Origin: Sphingomonas sp. NFR04
GTDB taxonomy: Bacteria > Pseudomonadota > Alphaproteobacteria > Sphingomonadales > Sphingomonadaceae
Direction: 5' to 3'
DNA length: 64,000 bases
Assembly: GCF_900114095.1 (NCBI RefSeq)
Contig: NZ_FORV01000002.1
Span: 744,001-808,000 of the forward strand
Part shown: positions 14,590 through 23,904 of the stretch, one piece after another
Layout: the number at the start of each line of letters is the position of its first letter
Numbering within the stretch: position 1 is the first letter of the stretch
Position numbers and translations under genes: made by a program
The notes under the pieces: model-generated
Told to the model about the DNA's origin: nothing
What the model saw: only the letters and a program-made list of their open reading frames with translations
The model's database searches: none

Positions 14590-15342
14590 ATGATCATCCG
14601 CAGCGACGAGACGCAGGACATCGAGGTGCCCGGCGGCGGCACGATGCGGATGCACCTGTTCCGCCCGGCGGTGGAGGGGCGCTTCCCTGGCGTGCTGCTC
14701 TTCTCCGAGATCTACCAGGTGACCGCGCCGATCCGGCGGCTGGCGGCGATGCTCGCGGGCAACGGGCTGCTCGTGGCGGTGCCCGAGGTCTATCACGAAT
14801 ATGAACCCGCCGGCACGGTCCTCGCCTATGACCCAGCCGGCACCGATCGCGGCAATGCGCTGAAGATCACCAAGCCGGTCGCCGCGTTTGACGCGGACGC
14901 CACCGCGGCGCTGACCGCACTGGCGGACCACCCCGTCTGCTCCGGCAAGCTCGGCACCTTTGGGGTGTGCCTTGGCGGCCACCTCGCCTATCGCGCCGCG
15001 CTCGATCCTCGCGTGTCGGCGGCGGCCTGCTTCTATCCGACCGACATCCATTCCGGCACGCTGGGCGAAGGCCGCAGCGACGACAGTCTCGCGCGCATGG
15101 CCGAGCTGAAGGCCGAGCTGCTGCTCGTCTGGGGCCGGCAGGATCCGCACATCCCCTTTTCCGGGCGCGAGGCGATCCGGGCGCGGCTGGAGGAAGTCGG
15201 CGCGTCCTATGTGTGGCACGAGTTCAACGCACAGCACGCCTTCCTTCGCGACGAGGGCCCGCGCTATGACCCCGCGTTGTTCCTCCAGGCAATGGCGCTG
15301 ACGTTCGACTTCTACCGCCGCACGCTGGGCGGCTCGGTATAA
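14590..15342 (+). CDS. Dienelactone hydrolase family protein, 250 aa
   Basis: An alpha/beta hydrolase of the dienelactone hydrolase family, cytoplasmic. The Cys nucleophile sits in the family motif GVCLGGHLAYR (Cys127), with Asp185 (WGRQDPHIPF) and His216 (NAQHAFLRDEG) completing the triad. Glu40 in LLFSEIYQ is the residue that activates the Cys in true dienelactone hydrolases. Length is typical. AAGGGAGCAGCCC precedes the ATG. No aromatic-degradation genes are nearby, so the natural substrate may be another ester or lactone. It stands between the repeat-bearing spacer and the GH2 gene and may be a single-gene unit. Confidence 0.88.
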   Translation: MIIRSDETQDIEVPGGGTMRMHLFRPAVEGRFPGVLLFSEIYQVTAPIRRLAAMLAGNGLLVAVPEVYHEYEPAGTVLAYDPAGTDRGNALKITKPVAAFDADATAALTALADHPVCSGKLGTFGVCLGGHLAYRAALDPRVSAAACFYPTDIHSGTLGEGRSDDSLARMAELKAELLLVWGRQDPHIPFSGREAIRARLEEVGASYVWHEFNAQHAFLRDEGPRYDPALFLQAMALTFDFYRRTLGGSV

Positions 15343-15458
15343 ATCCGGGTGATGCTTTTGCATCCATGCGATGATCTTGATTGACAGGCCACCGCCATGC
15401 GAGTGGTATGACCAATAAGGCGGCGCGCTCGAGCGACTGCCATGGGAGAGACATCGCG

Positions 15459-18125
15459 ATGCGCACCAACCCGGCTCTGGCCGCCCTCCTGCTATGTTCC
15501 GTAGCCATCGTGGCACCGGCTTCTGCACAGGCGCAGGCCGCACGCCAAGCCAGCGCCGAGCCGCGCGCGACGATCGATCTCTCCACCGGCTGGCGCTTCC
15601 ACTTCGGCGACGCCGACACCGCGCCTTCCGCCCAGGGCTTCGACGATGCCGCGTGGCAGCCCGTGACGGTACCGCACACCTGGAACAAGGTCGGCACCTA
15701 TGCCCTCACCCGCGCCGCCGATGCGGACATGCGGCAGGGCCAGGGCTGGTATCGGCGTAGCTTCACCGTGCCCGCCGCGCTCAACGGGCGGCGCCTGTTC
15801 CTCGAATTCGACGGGGTTTCCAAGATCGCCGATGTGTGGGTGAACGGCCAGCATGTCGGCCGCCATGCCGGCGCGTTCGGCCGCTTCCGGATCGACGTGA
15901 CCAGCGCGCTCAAGCCGGGTGCCAACAGCCTTGCGGTCCGCGCCGACAACAGCGCTTCCGCGCCGGGCAGCAGCACCGAGCATGTGATCCCGCTCGGCGG
16001 CGATTTCTTCGTGCAGGGCGGCATCTATCGCGGCGTGCGACTGATCGCCGTGGAGGGTGCGCATATCGACCTCGCCGACCATGGCGGGCCGGGCGTGTAC
16101 CTGCACACGCCCAAGGTCTCCGCCGAGCGCGCGGAGGTCGCCGCGAAGACGCTGCTGCGCAACCTTGGCACCCACGCCCGAACGCTGACGCTCACCACCA
16201 CCATCCAGGACGCGACGGGCAAGCCCGTCGCCATCGATCGCGCGCCGGCCACGCTCGCCCCCGGTCAGGCGCTGGCGGTGGAGCGCAGCCTCACCGTCGC
16301 CACGCCGCACCTCTGGCAGGGCCGCGCCGATCCCTATCTCTACCGCGTCGTCAGCGAGCTGCGCGACGGAGCCCGCGTGATCGACCGCCAGGTCCAGCCG
16401 CTCGGCATCCGCAGCTTCGCCTTCGATCCGAACCGCGGCCTGATCCTCAACGGCAAGGTCACCCCGCTCCACGGCGTCTCGCGCCACCAGGATGTCGGCG
16501 GCAAGGGCTGGGCGCTGACGCCCGCCGACCATGCCGCCGACATGGCCTTCGCGCTCGAAATCGGCGCCAACACCATCCGCCACGCGCATTACCAGCACGC
16601 CCAGGAATGGACCGAGGAGGCCGACAAGGCCGGCATGGTGGTGTGGGCCGAGCTTCCCTTCGTCCATGAGGCCAATGTCGAGCCCAGCCAGCCCCCCGCC
16701 CCGGAGACGATCGCCAATGCCGAGGAGCAGCTGCGCGAGCTGATCCACCAGAACTATAATCATCCCTCGATCCTGCTCTGGTCGGTCGGCAACGAGGCCG
16801 ATATCGGCGCGGCGATCAACGCGATGCGCAAGGGCGGCGGCGCCAAGCCCGCCCAGTCGCGGCCGATGCTGGAGCAGCTCGATCGGCTGGCGCGCACCGA
16901 GGATCCCAGCCGCCCCACCGTCTATGCCGATTGCTGCGAGGACACGCCTTCGATCCTGTCGATGCAGGGCACGCCCAGCCTCAACGGTGTCACCCAGCTG
17001 ATGGGGCTCAACCGCTATTATGGCTGGTATTATGGCGATCTGGACGGCGTCGGCCCGGCCCTCGACGCGCTGCACGCCAAGCACCCGACGCTGCCGATCG
17101 GCCTCAGCGAATGGGGCGCTGGGGGCGCCATGACCCAGCATAGCGACAATCCGCGCGGCGGCCCGGTTGCCGCCTATGGCCGCCCGCAGCCCGAGGAATA
17201 TCAGAGCCTCGCGATCGAGGAGAACTGGAAGCAGATCCGCGCGCGCCCCTATCTCGCGGCAAGCTGGCTGTGGAACCTGTTCGACTTCGCGACGACGATG
17301 CGCAACGAAGGCGACGCGACCGACATCAACACCAAGGGCCTGGTCTCCTACGATCGCAAGACGCGCAAGGACGCCTTCTATTTTATCCAGGCCAGCTGGT
17401 CGGACGCGCCGGTGGTGCACCTCAACGGCCGCCGCTATGTCGACCGCGCCTATGCGGTGACCGATGTGCGCGGCTATTCCAACGCCGATCGCGTGTCGCT
17501 GTCGGTCAACGGCAAGCCGGTGGGCGACGTCGCCTGTCCCGACCGGATCTGCGTGTGGCCGGGCGTGGCGCTGGCGCCGGTGGCGAACCATCTCGTCGCC
17601 ACCGCCACGATCGGCGGCAAGCAGGTCAGCGACGCGATCGACTGGACCGGCCCCGATCCGCGCAAGGGCGTGTTCATCGATTCCGGCGCGCTGGTCGGCG
17701 GCACGATGGGCGGCGACCGCTATGGCTCGGACGATTTCTTCCGCGGCGGCACCGGCAAGGTGCTGGCCGGCCCCTCCCCCTTCGCCCCGCCGCCCAAGGT
17801 GGAGGGTACCGACAGCCCGGCGCTGTTCGGCAGCTACCGCGAGGGCAAATTCCGCTACGAGATCCCCCTGCCCGACGGCAACTGGACCGTTACGATCGCC
17901 AGCCTGGAGCCCGATACCGCGAAGGGCGCGGCGCGCAGCTTTGCGGTCCTCGCCGACGGGAAGCGGGTGATCGACGCGTTTTCGCCGATGCAGGCCGCGG
18001 GCGGCGCCAACAAGGCGGTCACCCGCAGCTTCCCGGTGAAGAGCAGCGGCGGGCGGCTGGTGCTGGCGTTCGAGCCGGTCGGCGGCGATGCGGTGGTGGC
18101 GGGGATTGCGATCCGGCCGAACTGA
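15459..18125 (+). CDS. Exported GH2 glycoside hydrolase (beta-galactosidase-like), 888 aa
   Basis: Family 2 retaining beta-glycosidase. A signal peptide (MRTNPALAALLLCSVAIVAPASAQAQ) is followed by the sugar-binding jelly roll (DLSTGWRFHFGDAD...WYRRSFTVP...VWVNGQHVGRHAGAFGRFRID), an Ig-like domain and the TIM barrel. The acid/base is Glu446 in SVGNEADIG and the nucleophile Glu551 in GLSEWGAGG. C-terminal Ig-like and malectin-like modules (DSGALVGGTMGGDRYG onward) suggest carbohydrate binding. ATG 15459 is used because GGGAGAG lies just upstream and the signal peptide starts there. Specificity (galactoside, glucoside or glucuronide) cannot be read from sequence. It is 45 bases upstream of an unrelated-looking osmoprotectant transporter. 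Confidence 0.9.
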   Translation: MRTNPALAALLLCSVAIVAPASAQAQAARQASAEPRATIDLSTGWRFHFGDADTAPSAQGFDDAAWQPVTVPHTWNKVGTYALTRAADADMRQGQGWYRRSFTVPAALNGRRLFLEFDGVSKIADVWVNGQHVGRHAGAFGRFRIDVTSALKPGANSLAVRADNSASAPGSSTEHVIPLGGDFFVQGGIYRGVRLIAVEGAHIDLADHGGPGVYLHTPKVSAERAEVAAKTLLRNLGTHARTLTLTTTIQDATGKPVAIDRAPATLAPGQALAVERSLTVATPHLWQGRADPYLYRVVSELRDGARVIDRQVQPLGIRSFAFDPNRGLILNGKVTPLHGVSRHQDVGGKGWALTPADHAADMAFALEIGANTIRHAHYQHAQEWTEEADKAGMVVWAELPFVHEANVEPSQPPAPETIANAEEQLRELIHQNYNHPSILLWSVGNEADIGAAINAMRKGGGAKPAQSRPMLEQLDRLARTEDPSRPTVYADCCEDTPSILSMQGTPSLNGVTQLMGLNRYYGWYYGDLDGVGPALDALHAKHPTLPIGLSEWGAGGAMTQHSDNPRGGPVAAYGRPQPEEYQSLAIEENWKQIRARPYLAASWLWNLFDFATTMRNEGDATDINTKGLVSYDRKTRKDAFYFIQASWSDAPVVHLNGRRYVDRAYAVTDVRGYSNADRVSLSVNGKPVGDVACPDRICVWPGVALAPVANHLVATATIGGKQVSDAIDWTGPDPRKGVFIDSGALVGGTMGGDRYGSDDFFRGGTGKVLAGPSPFAPPPKVEGTDSPALFGSYREGKFRYEIPLPDGNWTVTIASLEPDTAKGAARSFAVLADGKRVIDAFSPMQAAGGANKAVTRSFPVKSSGGRLVLAFEPVGGDAVVAGIAIRPN

Positions 18126-18170
18126 GCGCCGGCTTTGACCTTTGCCGCGACATTGCCCACAAATGGGGCG

Positions 18171-18938
18171 ATGCCGGACCCGTTGCGCAGCGTCGCCTTT
18201 GAAGGCGTTGGGAAATCCTATGCGAAGGGCGCGCGGGCGGTCGACGGGGTGTCGCTGGAGATCGCCGGCGGCAGCTTCGTCGCGCTGGTCGGCGCCTCGG
18301 GCTCGGGCAAGTCGACGCTGCTCAAGATGGTCAACCGGCTGATCGAGCCGAGCGAAGGCCGCGTCCTGATCGACGGGGCGCCCGTGGATGCCGAGCCGCC
18401 GCACCTGCTCCGCCGCCGCATCGGCTATGTCTTCCAGAATGTCGGGCTGTTCCCGCATCTGACCGTCGGCGAGAATGTCGCCATCGGGCTGAAGCTGGAA
18501 GGCATTCGCAATCGCGATACGCGTGTCACCGAGTTGCTGCGCCTCGTCGACCTGCCCGAAGCCATGGCCGGTCGGATGCCCGACGCGCTCTCCGGGGGCC
18601 AGCGCCAGCGCGTCGGCGTCGCCCGCGCGCTCGCCACGTCGCCCAAGCTGCTGCTGATGGACGAAGCGTTCGGCGCGCTCGATCCCGTCACCCGTGATGC
18701 GCTGGGCAAGGCGATCCGCGCGCTGCACGGGACCATGGGGCTCACCACCATCCTGGTCACCCATGACATGGCCGAGGCACTGCTGCTCGCCGACCGCATC
18801 CTGGTGATGGAGGCGGGCCGCGTCGTCGGCGACGCGACCCCGCGCGACCTGCTCGCCGGCAAGGGCGGCGCGGCGGCCGATGCGCTGGTCGCAGTGCCGC
18901 GCGAACAGGCCGAGCGGCTGGCGGCGCTGGCGCGATGA
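18171..18938 (+). CDS. OpuCA/ProV-like osmoprotectant ABC transporter ATPase, 255 aa
   Basis: ABC ATPase with Walker A GASGSGKST (residues 42-49), Q-loop YVFQNVGLFPHLTV, signature LSGGQRQR (141-148), Walker B LLLMDEAFGALDP and H-loop TILVTHDM. The FPHLTVGENV block and overall similarity place it with quaternary-amine (glycine betaine/choline/carnitine) importers of the OpuC/ProV group. It lacks the C-terminal CBS pair many of them have, as in short OpuCA relatives. Its stop overlaps the start of the permease gene (ATGA), so the two are translationally coupled. ATG 18171 is chosen; an in-frame TTG at 18135 is possible but has no better ribosome binding site. Confidence 0.85.
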   Translation: MPDPLRSVAFEGVGKSYAKGARAVDGVSLEIAGGSFVALVGASGSGKSTLLKMVNRLIEPSEGRVLIDGAPVDAEPPHLLRRRIGYVFQNVGLFPHLTVGENVAIGLKLEGIRNRDTRVTELLRLVDLPEAMAGRMPDALSGGQRQRVGVARALATSPKLLLMDEAFGALDPVTRDALGKAIRALHGTMGLTTILVTHDMAEALLLADRILVMEAGRVVGDATPRDLLAGKGGAAADALVAVPREQAERLAALAR

Positions 18939-20458
18939 CCAACGCCTTCGCCCGCGTGCCCGAATTGCTGGCGCAGCATCTGCTGCTCGCCTTTGCCGCA
19001 CTGCTGCTCGGCATCGCGATCAGCCTGCCGCTGGCGGTGCTCTCCGCCCGGCATCGCGGCGTCGCCCGTGCCGCGCTGGGGCTGGCAAGCCTGATCCAGA
19101 CGATCCCGAGCCTCGCGCTGCTCGCGCTCTTCTACCCGCTGCTGCTGTCGCTCTCCGCGCTGGTCGGCGGCGGCATCCCGGCGCTGGGCTTCCTGCCCTC
19201 GCTGCTCGCCCTCACCCTCTACGCCCTGCTGCCGATCCTGCGCAACGCGGTGACCGGTCTGGTCACGCTCGACCCGGCGGTGCGCGAGGCGGCGGACGGG
19301 GTCGGCATGACCCGCTGGCAGAAGCTCCGCCTGGTCGAGGCGCCGCTGGTCGCGCCGGTGGTGATGGCCGGCATCCGCACCGCCGCGGTGTGGACGATCG
19401 GCGCCGCGACGCTCTCCACAACCGTCGGCCAGCCGAGCCTCGGCGACCTGATCTTTGCCGGGCTGCAGACGCAGAACTGGGCGCTGGTGCTTGCCGGCTG
19501 CATTGCCGCCGCCGGGCTGGCGCTGGCGGTCGACGCGCTGCTCGGGCTGGCCGAATGGGGCATCGCGCACCGCCGCCGCGTGCTGGTATGGCTGAGCCTG
19601 GGGCTGCTCGCCGCCGGTGCCCTCGCCGCCCTCGCCCCCGCCTGGCCGGCGAGCCGCGGCGTGGTGACGATCGGCGCCAAGGGCTTTTCCGAGCAATATA
19701 TCCTCGCCCGGCTGATCGGCGCGCGGCTGGAGGCGGCGGGGTACACCGTCCGCTATCGCGAGGGGCTCGGCTCGGGCGTCGCCTATGGCGCGCTGGCGAG
19801 CGATGCGATCGACGTCTATGTCGACTATTCGGGCACGATCTGGACCAACCAGATGCACCGCACCGATGTGCCGTCCCGCGCCGACATCGTCCGCGGCGTC
19901 GCCGATTGGGCCAAGCGCACCAGCAACGTCACGCTGCTGGGGAGCCTCGGCTTCGAGAATGCCTATGCCTTCGTGATGCGCGGCAACGATGCCCGACGGC
20001 GCGGCATCGCGACGATTGCCGATCTCGCCAAGGTTGCGCCATCGCTCAAGCTCGCCACCGATATCGAGTTTCTCGAACGCTCCGAATGGAAGGCGGTCCA
20101 GCGCGCCTATGGCCTGCGCTTCGCCGAGGCGCATCCCTATCAACCCACCTTCATGTACCGCGCGCTGACCAGCGGCACCGCCGACGTGATCCCGGCCTTC
20201 TCCTCCGACGGCCGGATCGCCGCGCAAGGGCTGGCGGTGCTGAAGGATCCCAAGGGCGCGATCCCCGGCTATGACGCGGTGCTGCTGATCGCCCCCCGCC
20301 ACGCGAAGGACGCGCGCTTCCAGGCAGCCCTGCGCCCGCTGATCGGTGCCGTGCCGGTCGAGCGGATGCGGCAGGCCAATTACCTGGTCGATCGCGACAC
20401 CGACAAGCAAAGCCCCGACGCCGCTGCGCGCTGGCTGGCGGATCGGCTGGTCCACTAA
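18935..20458 (+). CDS. Fused osmoprotectant ABC permease and substrate-binding protein, 507 aa
   Basis: Two modules in one chain. Residues ~1-210 are a ProW/OpuCB-type permease with the EAA loop (AADGVGMTRWQKLRLVEAPLVAPVVMAGIRTA) and about five helices. After a further helix (~220-235), residues ~240-505 are an OpuCC/OsmF-type binding domain (VVTIGAKGFSEQYILARLIGARLE...YVDYSGTIWTNQMHR...TSGTADVIPAFSSDGRI). Such fusions are known for quaternary-amine importers, and the binding domain would sit tethered on the outer face of the inner membrane. Together with the upstream ATPase this makes a complete importer, probably for glycine betaine-like solutes. The 227 bases after it hold no gene I can support. 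Confidence 0.87.
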   Translation: MTNAFARVPELLAQHLLLAFAALLLGIAISLPLAVLSARHRGVARAALGLASLIQTIPSLALLALFYPLLLSLSALVGGGIPALGFLPSLLALTLYALLPILRNAVTGLVTLDPAVREAADGVGMTRWQKLRLVEAPLVAPVVMAGIRTAAVWTIGAATLSTTVGQPSLGDLIFAGLQTQNWALVLAGCIAAAGLALAVDALLGLAEWGIAHRRRVLVWLSLGLLAAGALAALAPAWPASRGVVTIGAKGFSEQYILARLIGARLEAAGYTVRYREGLGSGVAYGALASDAIDVYVDYSGTIWTNQMHRTDVPSRADIVRGVADWAKRTSNVTLLGSLGFENAYAFVMRGNDARRRGIATIADLAKVAPSLKLATDIEFLERSEWKAVQRAYGLRFAEAHPYQPTFMYRALTSGTADVIPAFSSDGRIAAQGLAVLKDPKGAIPGYDAVLLIAPRHAKDARFQAALRPLIGAVPVERMRQANYLVDRDTDKQSPDAAARWLADRLVH

Positions 20459-20685
20459 AAGGCGGGAGCCGACCGGCGACGCGCGCAAGAGGGTTGGAAC
20501 GCGCAGCCGGCCTGCTCCCGCCGCCACTCGCTCCATCCTCTCCCAAGCGGAGCGGATTGCCTTCTAGCCCCGCAGACCAGGCCGGGACGTTAGCCCGGGT
20601 GAGCCGATCGCACCAACCCGGCCTCACTCCCGAAGCATCGCCCGGGCGGCGAAACCGGCCCGACAGCAATCTCGGAGACGGCGAC

Positions 20686-20991
20686 GTGCGTGCCAGCCCC
20701 TTATCCACCCGGTTCGGCAGGCCGGACAGCATCGCGGTGCGCCTGGCCGCCGCGTTCCTCGCGCTGCCGGCCGCCGGCTGCGCGCGCGGGGCGCCGTCGC
20801 TCGTCTTCTTCGGCGCCTATTTCCCGATCTGGCTCGCCTGCGCGGTGATCGGCTGCGTCGCGGCCGGCGTCGCGCGCACGCTGATGGTGGTCTCTGGCCT
20901 GTCGCACCGGCTGCCCTATCAGCTGCTGCTGTGTACCGCGATCGGCACCACCACCGGGCTGGTCGTCGCCGCGTTCTGCGTGGGGCTGTGA
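20686..20991 (+). CDS. YtcA family small membrane lipoprotein, 101 aa
   Basis: A lipobox LALPAAGC (Cys32) is followed by two membrane helices (FFGAYFPIWLACAVIGCVAAGVA and LLLCTAIGTTTGLVVAAFCVGL), the layout of the YtcA family that accompanies MdtN/MdtO-type efflux genes. A GTG at 20686 is chosen because GGAGACGGC precedes it; earlier in-frame sequence is low-complexity spacer. The stop is 2 bases before the HlyD-family ATG. The likely role is assembly or support of the efflux complex, which is not biochemically established. Confidence 0.75.
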   Translation: MRASPLSTRFGRPDSIAVRLAAAFLALPAAGCARGAPSLVFFGAYFPIWLACAVIGCVAAGVARTLMVVSGLSHRLPYQLLLCTAIGTTTGLVVAAFCVGL

Positions 20992-20993
20992 CG

Positions 20994-22046
20994 ATGCGCG
21001 CGGAAGGAAAACCCCGCTTCGGGCTCGGCGCACGGCTGGCGTCCATTGCCGTCATCGTCGTCGCCATCGCGTTCGGCCTTTACGCCCTCCGGCGCAGCAG
21101 CGCCCATCCCTCGACCGACGATGCCGCGGTCGATGCCGAGGTGGTCCATGTCGCCCCGGCGGTGGGCGGCCGCATCGTCGAGATCGCGGTGACCGAGAAC
21201 CAGCTGGTCCGCCCGGGCCAGCTGCTGTTCCGCATCGATCCCGTGCCCTATCAGCAGGCGGTCGCGCAGGCGCGCGCCGACCTGGCCTTCGCCCGCGCCT
21301 CGCATGCCAGCCAGGGGCGTTCGGTGTCGACGCAGCGCTCCGCCGCCACCGTCGCGGCCGAGCAGATCGCCCGCGCCGAGGCCAATCTCGCGCTCGCCCG
21401 CCGCACGGTGGCGCGGCTCCGGCCGCTCGCCGAGCGGGGCTATGTTCCCCGCCAGCAGCTCGACCAGGCCGAGACCAACGAACGGGACGCTACCACCAGC
21501 CTGCGCCAGGCGCAGACGCAACGCCAGGGCACCGCCGCCGCGATCGACACCACCGATAGCTCCGCCGCGAACATCCAGGCGCGCGAGGCCGCGCTCGCGG
21601 TCGCCGAGCATTCGCTGGGCAATACCGTCGTCCGCGCCGACCATGCCGGCCGGGTGACCGGGCTTTCGGTCCTGTCGGGCGAAATGGTCGCACCCGGCCA
21701 GTCCATCTTCACGCTGGTCAATGCCGATGCCTGGTTCGCGGTCGGCAATTTCCGCGAGACCGAGCTCAAGCGCATCGCGCCGGGCGACTGCGCGACGGTC
21801 TATACGATGATCGATCGCACCCAGCCGATCCGCGGCATGGTGACCGGCATCGGCGCCGGCGTGCTCGACGGCGAGCGGATCAACGTCCCGCGCTCGCTGC
21901 CCTATGTCGAGCGGTCGCTGAACTGGGTTCGCGTCGCCCAGCGCTTCCCGGTGCGGGTGCGCCTGATCGCACCGCCCGCAACGCTGGTGCGGCTGGGGGC
22001 GAGCGCGGTGATCCAGGTCCGGTCCGGCAGTGCCTGCAAGCACTGA
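20994..22046 (+). CDS. HlyD/EmrA-family membrane fusion protein (MdtN/AaeA-like), 350 aa
   Basis: Periplasmic adaptor of a tripartite efflux pump. One N-terminal membrane helix (LASIAVIVVAIAFGLYALRR), then the biotinyl-lipoyl-like half motifs (VVHVAPAVGGRIVEIAVTENQLVRPGQLLFRIDP and the later NTVVRADHAGRVTGLSVLSGEMV) flanking a long alpha-helical hairpin (~85-195) and a beta-barrel domain. ATG 20994 follows the YtcA stop by 2 bases. It overlaps the FUSC gene by 17 bases, so all three are one operon. The pump probably exports aromatic carboxylates or similar hydrophobic acids, as AaeAB does; substrate inferred. Confidence 0.87.
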   Translation: MRAEGKPRFGLGARLASIAVIVVAIAFGLYALRRSSAHPSTDDAAVDAEVVHVAPAVGGRIVEIAVTENQLVRPGQLLFRIDPVPYQQAVAQARADLAFARASHASQGRSVSTQRSAATVAAEQIARAEANLALARRTVARLRPLAERGYVPRQQLDQAETNERDATTSLRQAQTQRQGTAAAIDTTDSSAANIQAREAALAVAEHSLGNTVVRADHAGRVTGLSVLSGEMVAPGQSIFTLVNADAWFAVGNFRETELKRIAPGDCATVYTMIDRTQPIRGMVTGIGAGVLDGERINVPRSLPYVERSLNWVRVAQRFPVRVRLIAPPATLVRLGASAVIQVRSGSACKH

Positions 22047-23904
22047 GCCAGCCGGCCCGCTTGCGGCGGCATGGGGGGCGCTCCGGGCGAACACGCCCGG
22101 CCGCCTCGCCTATGCCCTGCGGCTGACCCTGGTCTGCTGCGGCGCGGGGCTGGTCGCGCTGTGGTTCGAGATTCCGGACCCGGCGCTGGTCGTCTATCTC
22201 GGGCTGTTCCTCAATCGCCCGGAACGGACCAGCGGCCTGATGCTGGCAGTGGTGATGCAGCTGTTCGTCACGGTGGTGATCGCGCTGCTGGTGCCCGTCA
22301 CGGCGCTTCTGATCGACACCCCCTTCTGGCGCACGATGGCGATGGGCGGGCTTTCCTTCGGCCTGATGTTCCTCGGCTCGGCGAGCAAGCTGCGCCCGTT
22401 CGCGCCGACCATGGCGCTGATCACGGCCTATGTCCTGGATCTGCTCGGTAGCCTGCCGGGCGGCGAGCTGGCGACGCGCGGGCTGCTCTATGCCTGGCTG
22501 TTCGTCGGGATACCCGCCGGCGTGTCGGTGCTCGCCGACCTGCTGCTCGCCCCGTCGCCGCGCCGGCTGTTCGGCGGCCTGCTGCTCGCGCGGGCGCTGA
22601 CCAGCGCCGCCGACCTGCTCGACACCCCCGGGGATGCGACGCGGGCGCGGTTCGAGGCACTGCGGCGTGAGGCGGCGACCGGCACGCCGGGGTTGCTCAA
22701 GCTTGCGGGAATCGAGAAGGCGCTGACGCCCGGAAGCGCGGTGGCCTATCGCTCGGCAACGGCGGCCACGATGCGCATCCTGGCCGCCGTCGACCTGCTC
22801 GACCGGCATCCCGACGCCGATCTGCGCACGGCCCTTGCCGATGCACTCGCGCCGACGCTGCGCGCGATGGCCGGGATCCTCGCCAGCGGTGGCTATCCGG
22901 TCGCCATCGATCCGCCATGCTGGCCCAAGGTCCCGCCCGATCTCGCGCCCGTCCTTGCCGCCCTAAGCGAGGCGATCGCCGGCTTCACTACCACGCCGCC
23001 GCCCTTGCACGCCAAGCCGCCTGCGGCGAAGTCCGGCTTCTTCGTCGCCGGTGCCTTCACCAACCCGGCGCATGTCGAATTTGCACTGAAGGTCACGATC
23101 GGGGCGATGCTCTGCTATCTGCTGTTCGCGCTGTGGGATTGGCCCGGCATCCATACCGCGATGATCACCTGCTACATCGTCGGCCTCGGCACCGCGGCGG
23201 AGACCATCGAGAAACTGTCGCTGCGCATCATCGGCTGCCTGGTCGGCGCAGGCCTGGGACTGGCGACGATCGTCTATGTGCTGCCCGCGATCACCTCGAT
23301 CACGGGCATCCTGCTGGTGATCGCGGCGGGCATGTTCCTCGCCAGCTGGGCGGCGGCAGGCGATGCGCGGATCTCTTATGCCGGGTTCCAGCTGGGCTTC
23401 GCGTTCCTGCTATGCGCCCTGCAGGGCCACGGACCGGGGTTCGACCTCAGCGTGGCGCGGGACCGCGTGCTGGGCGTGCTGCTCGGCACCGGCATGTCCT
23501 ATCTGGTGTTTACCCGGCTCTGGCCGGTGTCGGTGACTGGGACGATCGATCCGGCAATCGCCCGGCTGGTCGCGCTGCTGCGCCAGGCGGCGAACGCCGG
23601 CGGTGACGCGCGCGAGGCACTGGCGATGCAGGCGATGGCCGCAGCCGACGCACTGCGCCGCTGGATAGACCTAGCGGCGTTCGAACCTGCCCGGCTGCGC
23701 CCCTCGCGCGGATGGATCGCGGCACGACGCGACCTGCTCGCGCGCATCGAGCGGCTGGAGTCCCCGCTGCTGCTCGCGCAGCCGGGCACCGACGCGGCGC
23801 TGGAGGCGGTCGCCCGCGACGCCGATGCGCTTGCCGCATCCCCGCCGCCAGGGAGCAACACCGCTGTCAGCTCGCCTCCGCCACAGCCACCGGCAGCCGC
23901 GTGA
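22030..23904 (+). CDS. FUSC-family inner-membrane transporter (MdtO/AaeB-like), 624 aa
   Basis: Aromatic acid exporter/FUSC-type protein with two similar halves of about five to six helices each (LTLVCCGAGLVALWFEIPDPALVVYLGLFLN early; VTIGAMLCYLLFALWDWPGIHTAMITCYIVGLGTAAETIEK in the second half), separated by a cytoplasmic region, plus a C-terminal helical, proline-ending tail. The second-half block is the family signature. It starts at GTG 22030 inside the HlyD gene. No outer-membrane factor follows, unlike mdtNOP; the TolC-family genes at 29154 and 44872 could serve. The 3' end overlaps the convergent regulator gene by 38 bases. Confidence 0.87.
   Translation: MPASTEPAGPLAAAWGALRANTPGRLAYALRLTLVCCGAGLVALWFEIPDPALVVYLGLFLNRPERTSGLMLAVVMQLFVTVVIALLVPVTALLIDTPFWRTMAMGGLSFGLMFLGSASKLRPFAPTMALITAYVLDLLGSLPGGELATRGLLYAWLFVGIPAGVSVLADLLLAPSPRRLFGGLLLARALTSAADLLDTPGDATRARFEALRREAATGTPGLLKLAGIEKALTPGSAVAYRSATAATMRILAAVDLLDRHPDADLRTALADALAPTLRAMAGILASGGYPVAIDPPCWPKVPPDLAPVLAALSEAIAGFTTTPPPLHAKPPAAKSGFFVAGAFTNPAHVEFALKVTIGAMLCYLLFALWDWPGIHTAMITCYIVGLGTAAETIEKLSLRIIGCLVGAGLGLATIVYVLPAITSITGILLVIAAGMFLASWAAAGDARISYAGFQLGFAFLLCALQGHGPGFDLSVARDRVLGVLLGTGMSYLVFTRLWPVSVTGTIDPAIARLVALLRQAANAGGDAREALAMQAMAAADALRRWIDLAAFEPARLRPSRGWIAARRDLLARIERLESPLLLAQPGTDAALEAVARDADALAASPPPGSNTAVSSPPPQPPAAA

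Noticed and set aside
15492..19001. A 1169-codon open frame on the minus strand across the GH2 and ABC genes
   Set aside because: It is antisense to well-supported GH2 and ABC transporter genes, rich in Arg, Gly and Ala, has no domain and is a by-product of GC3 bias.
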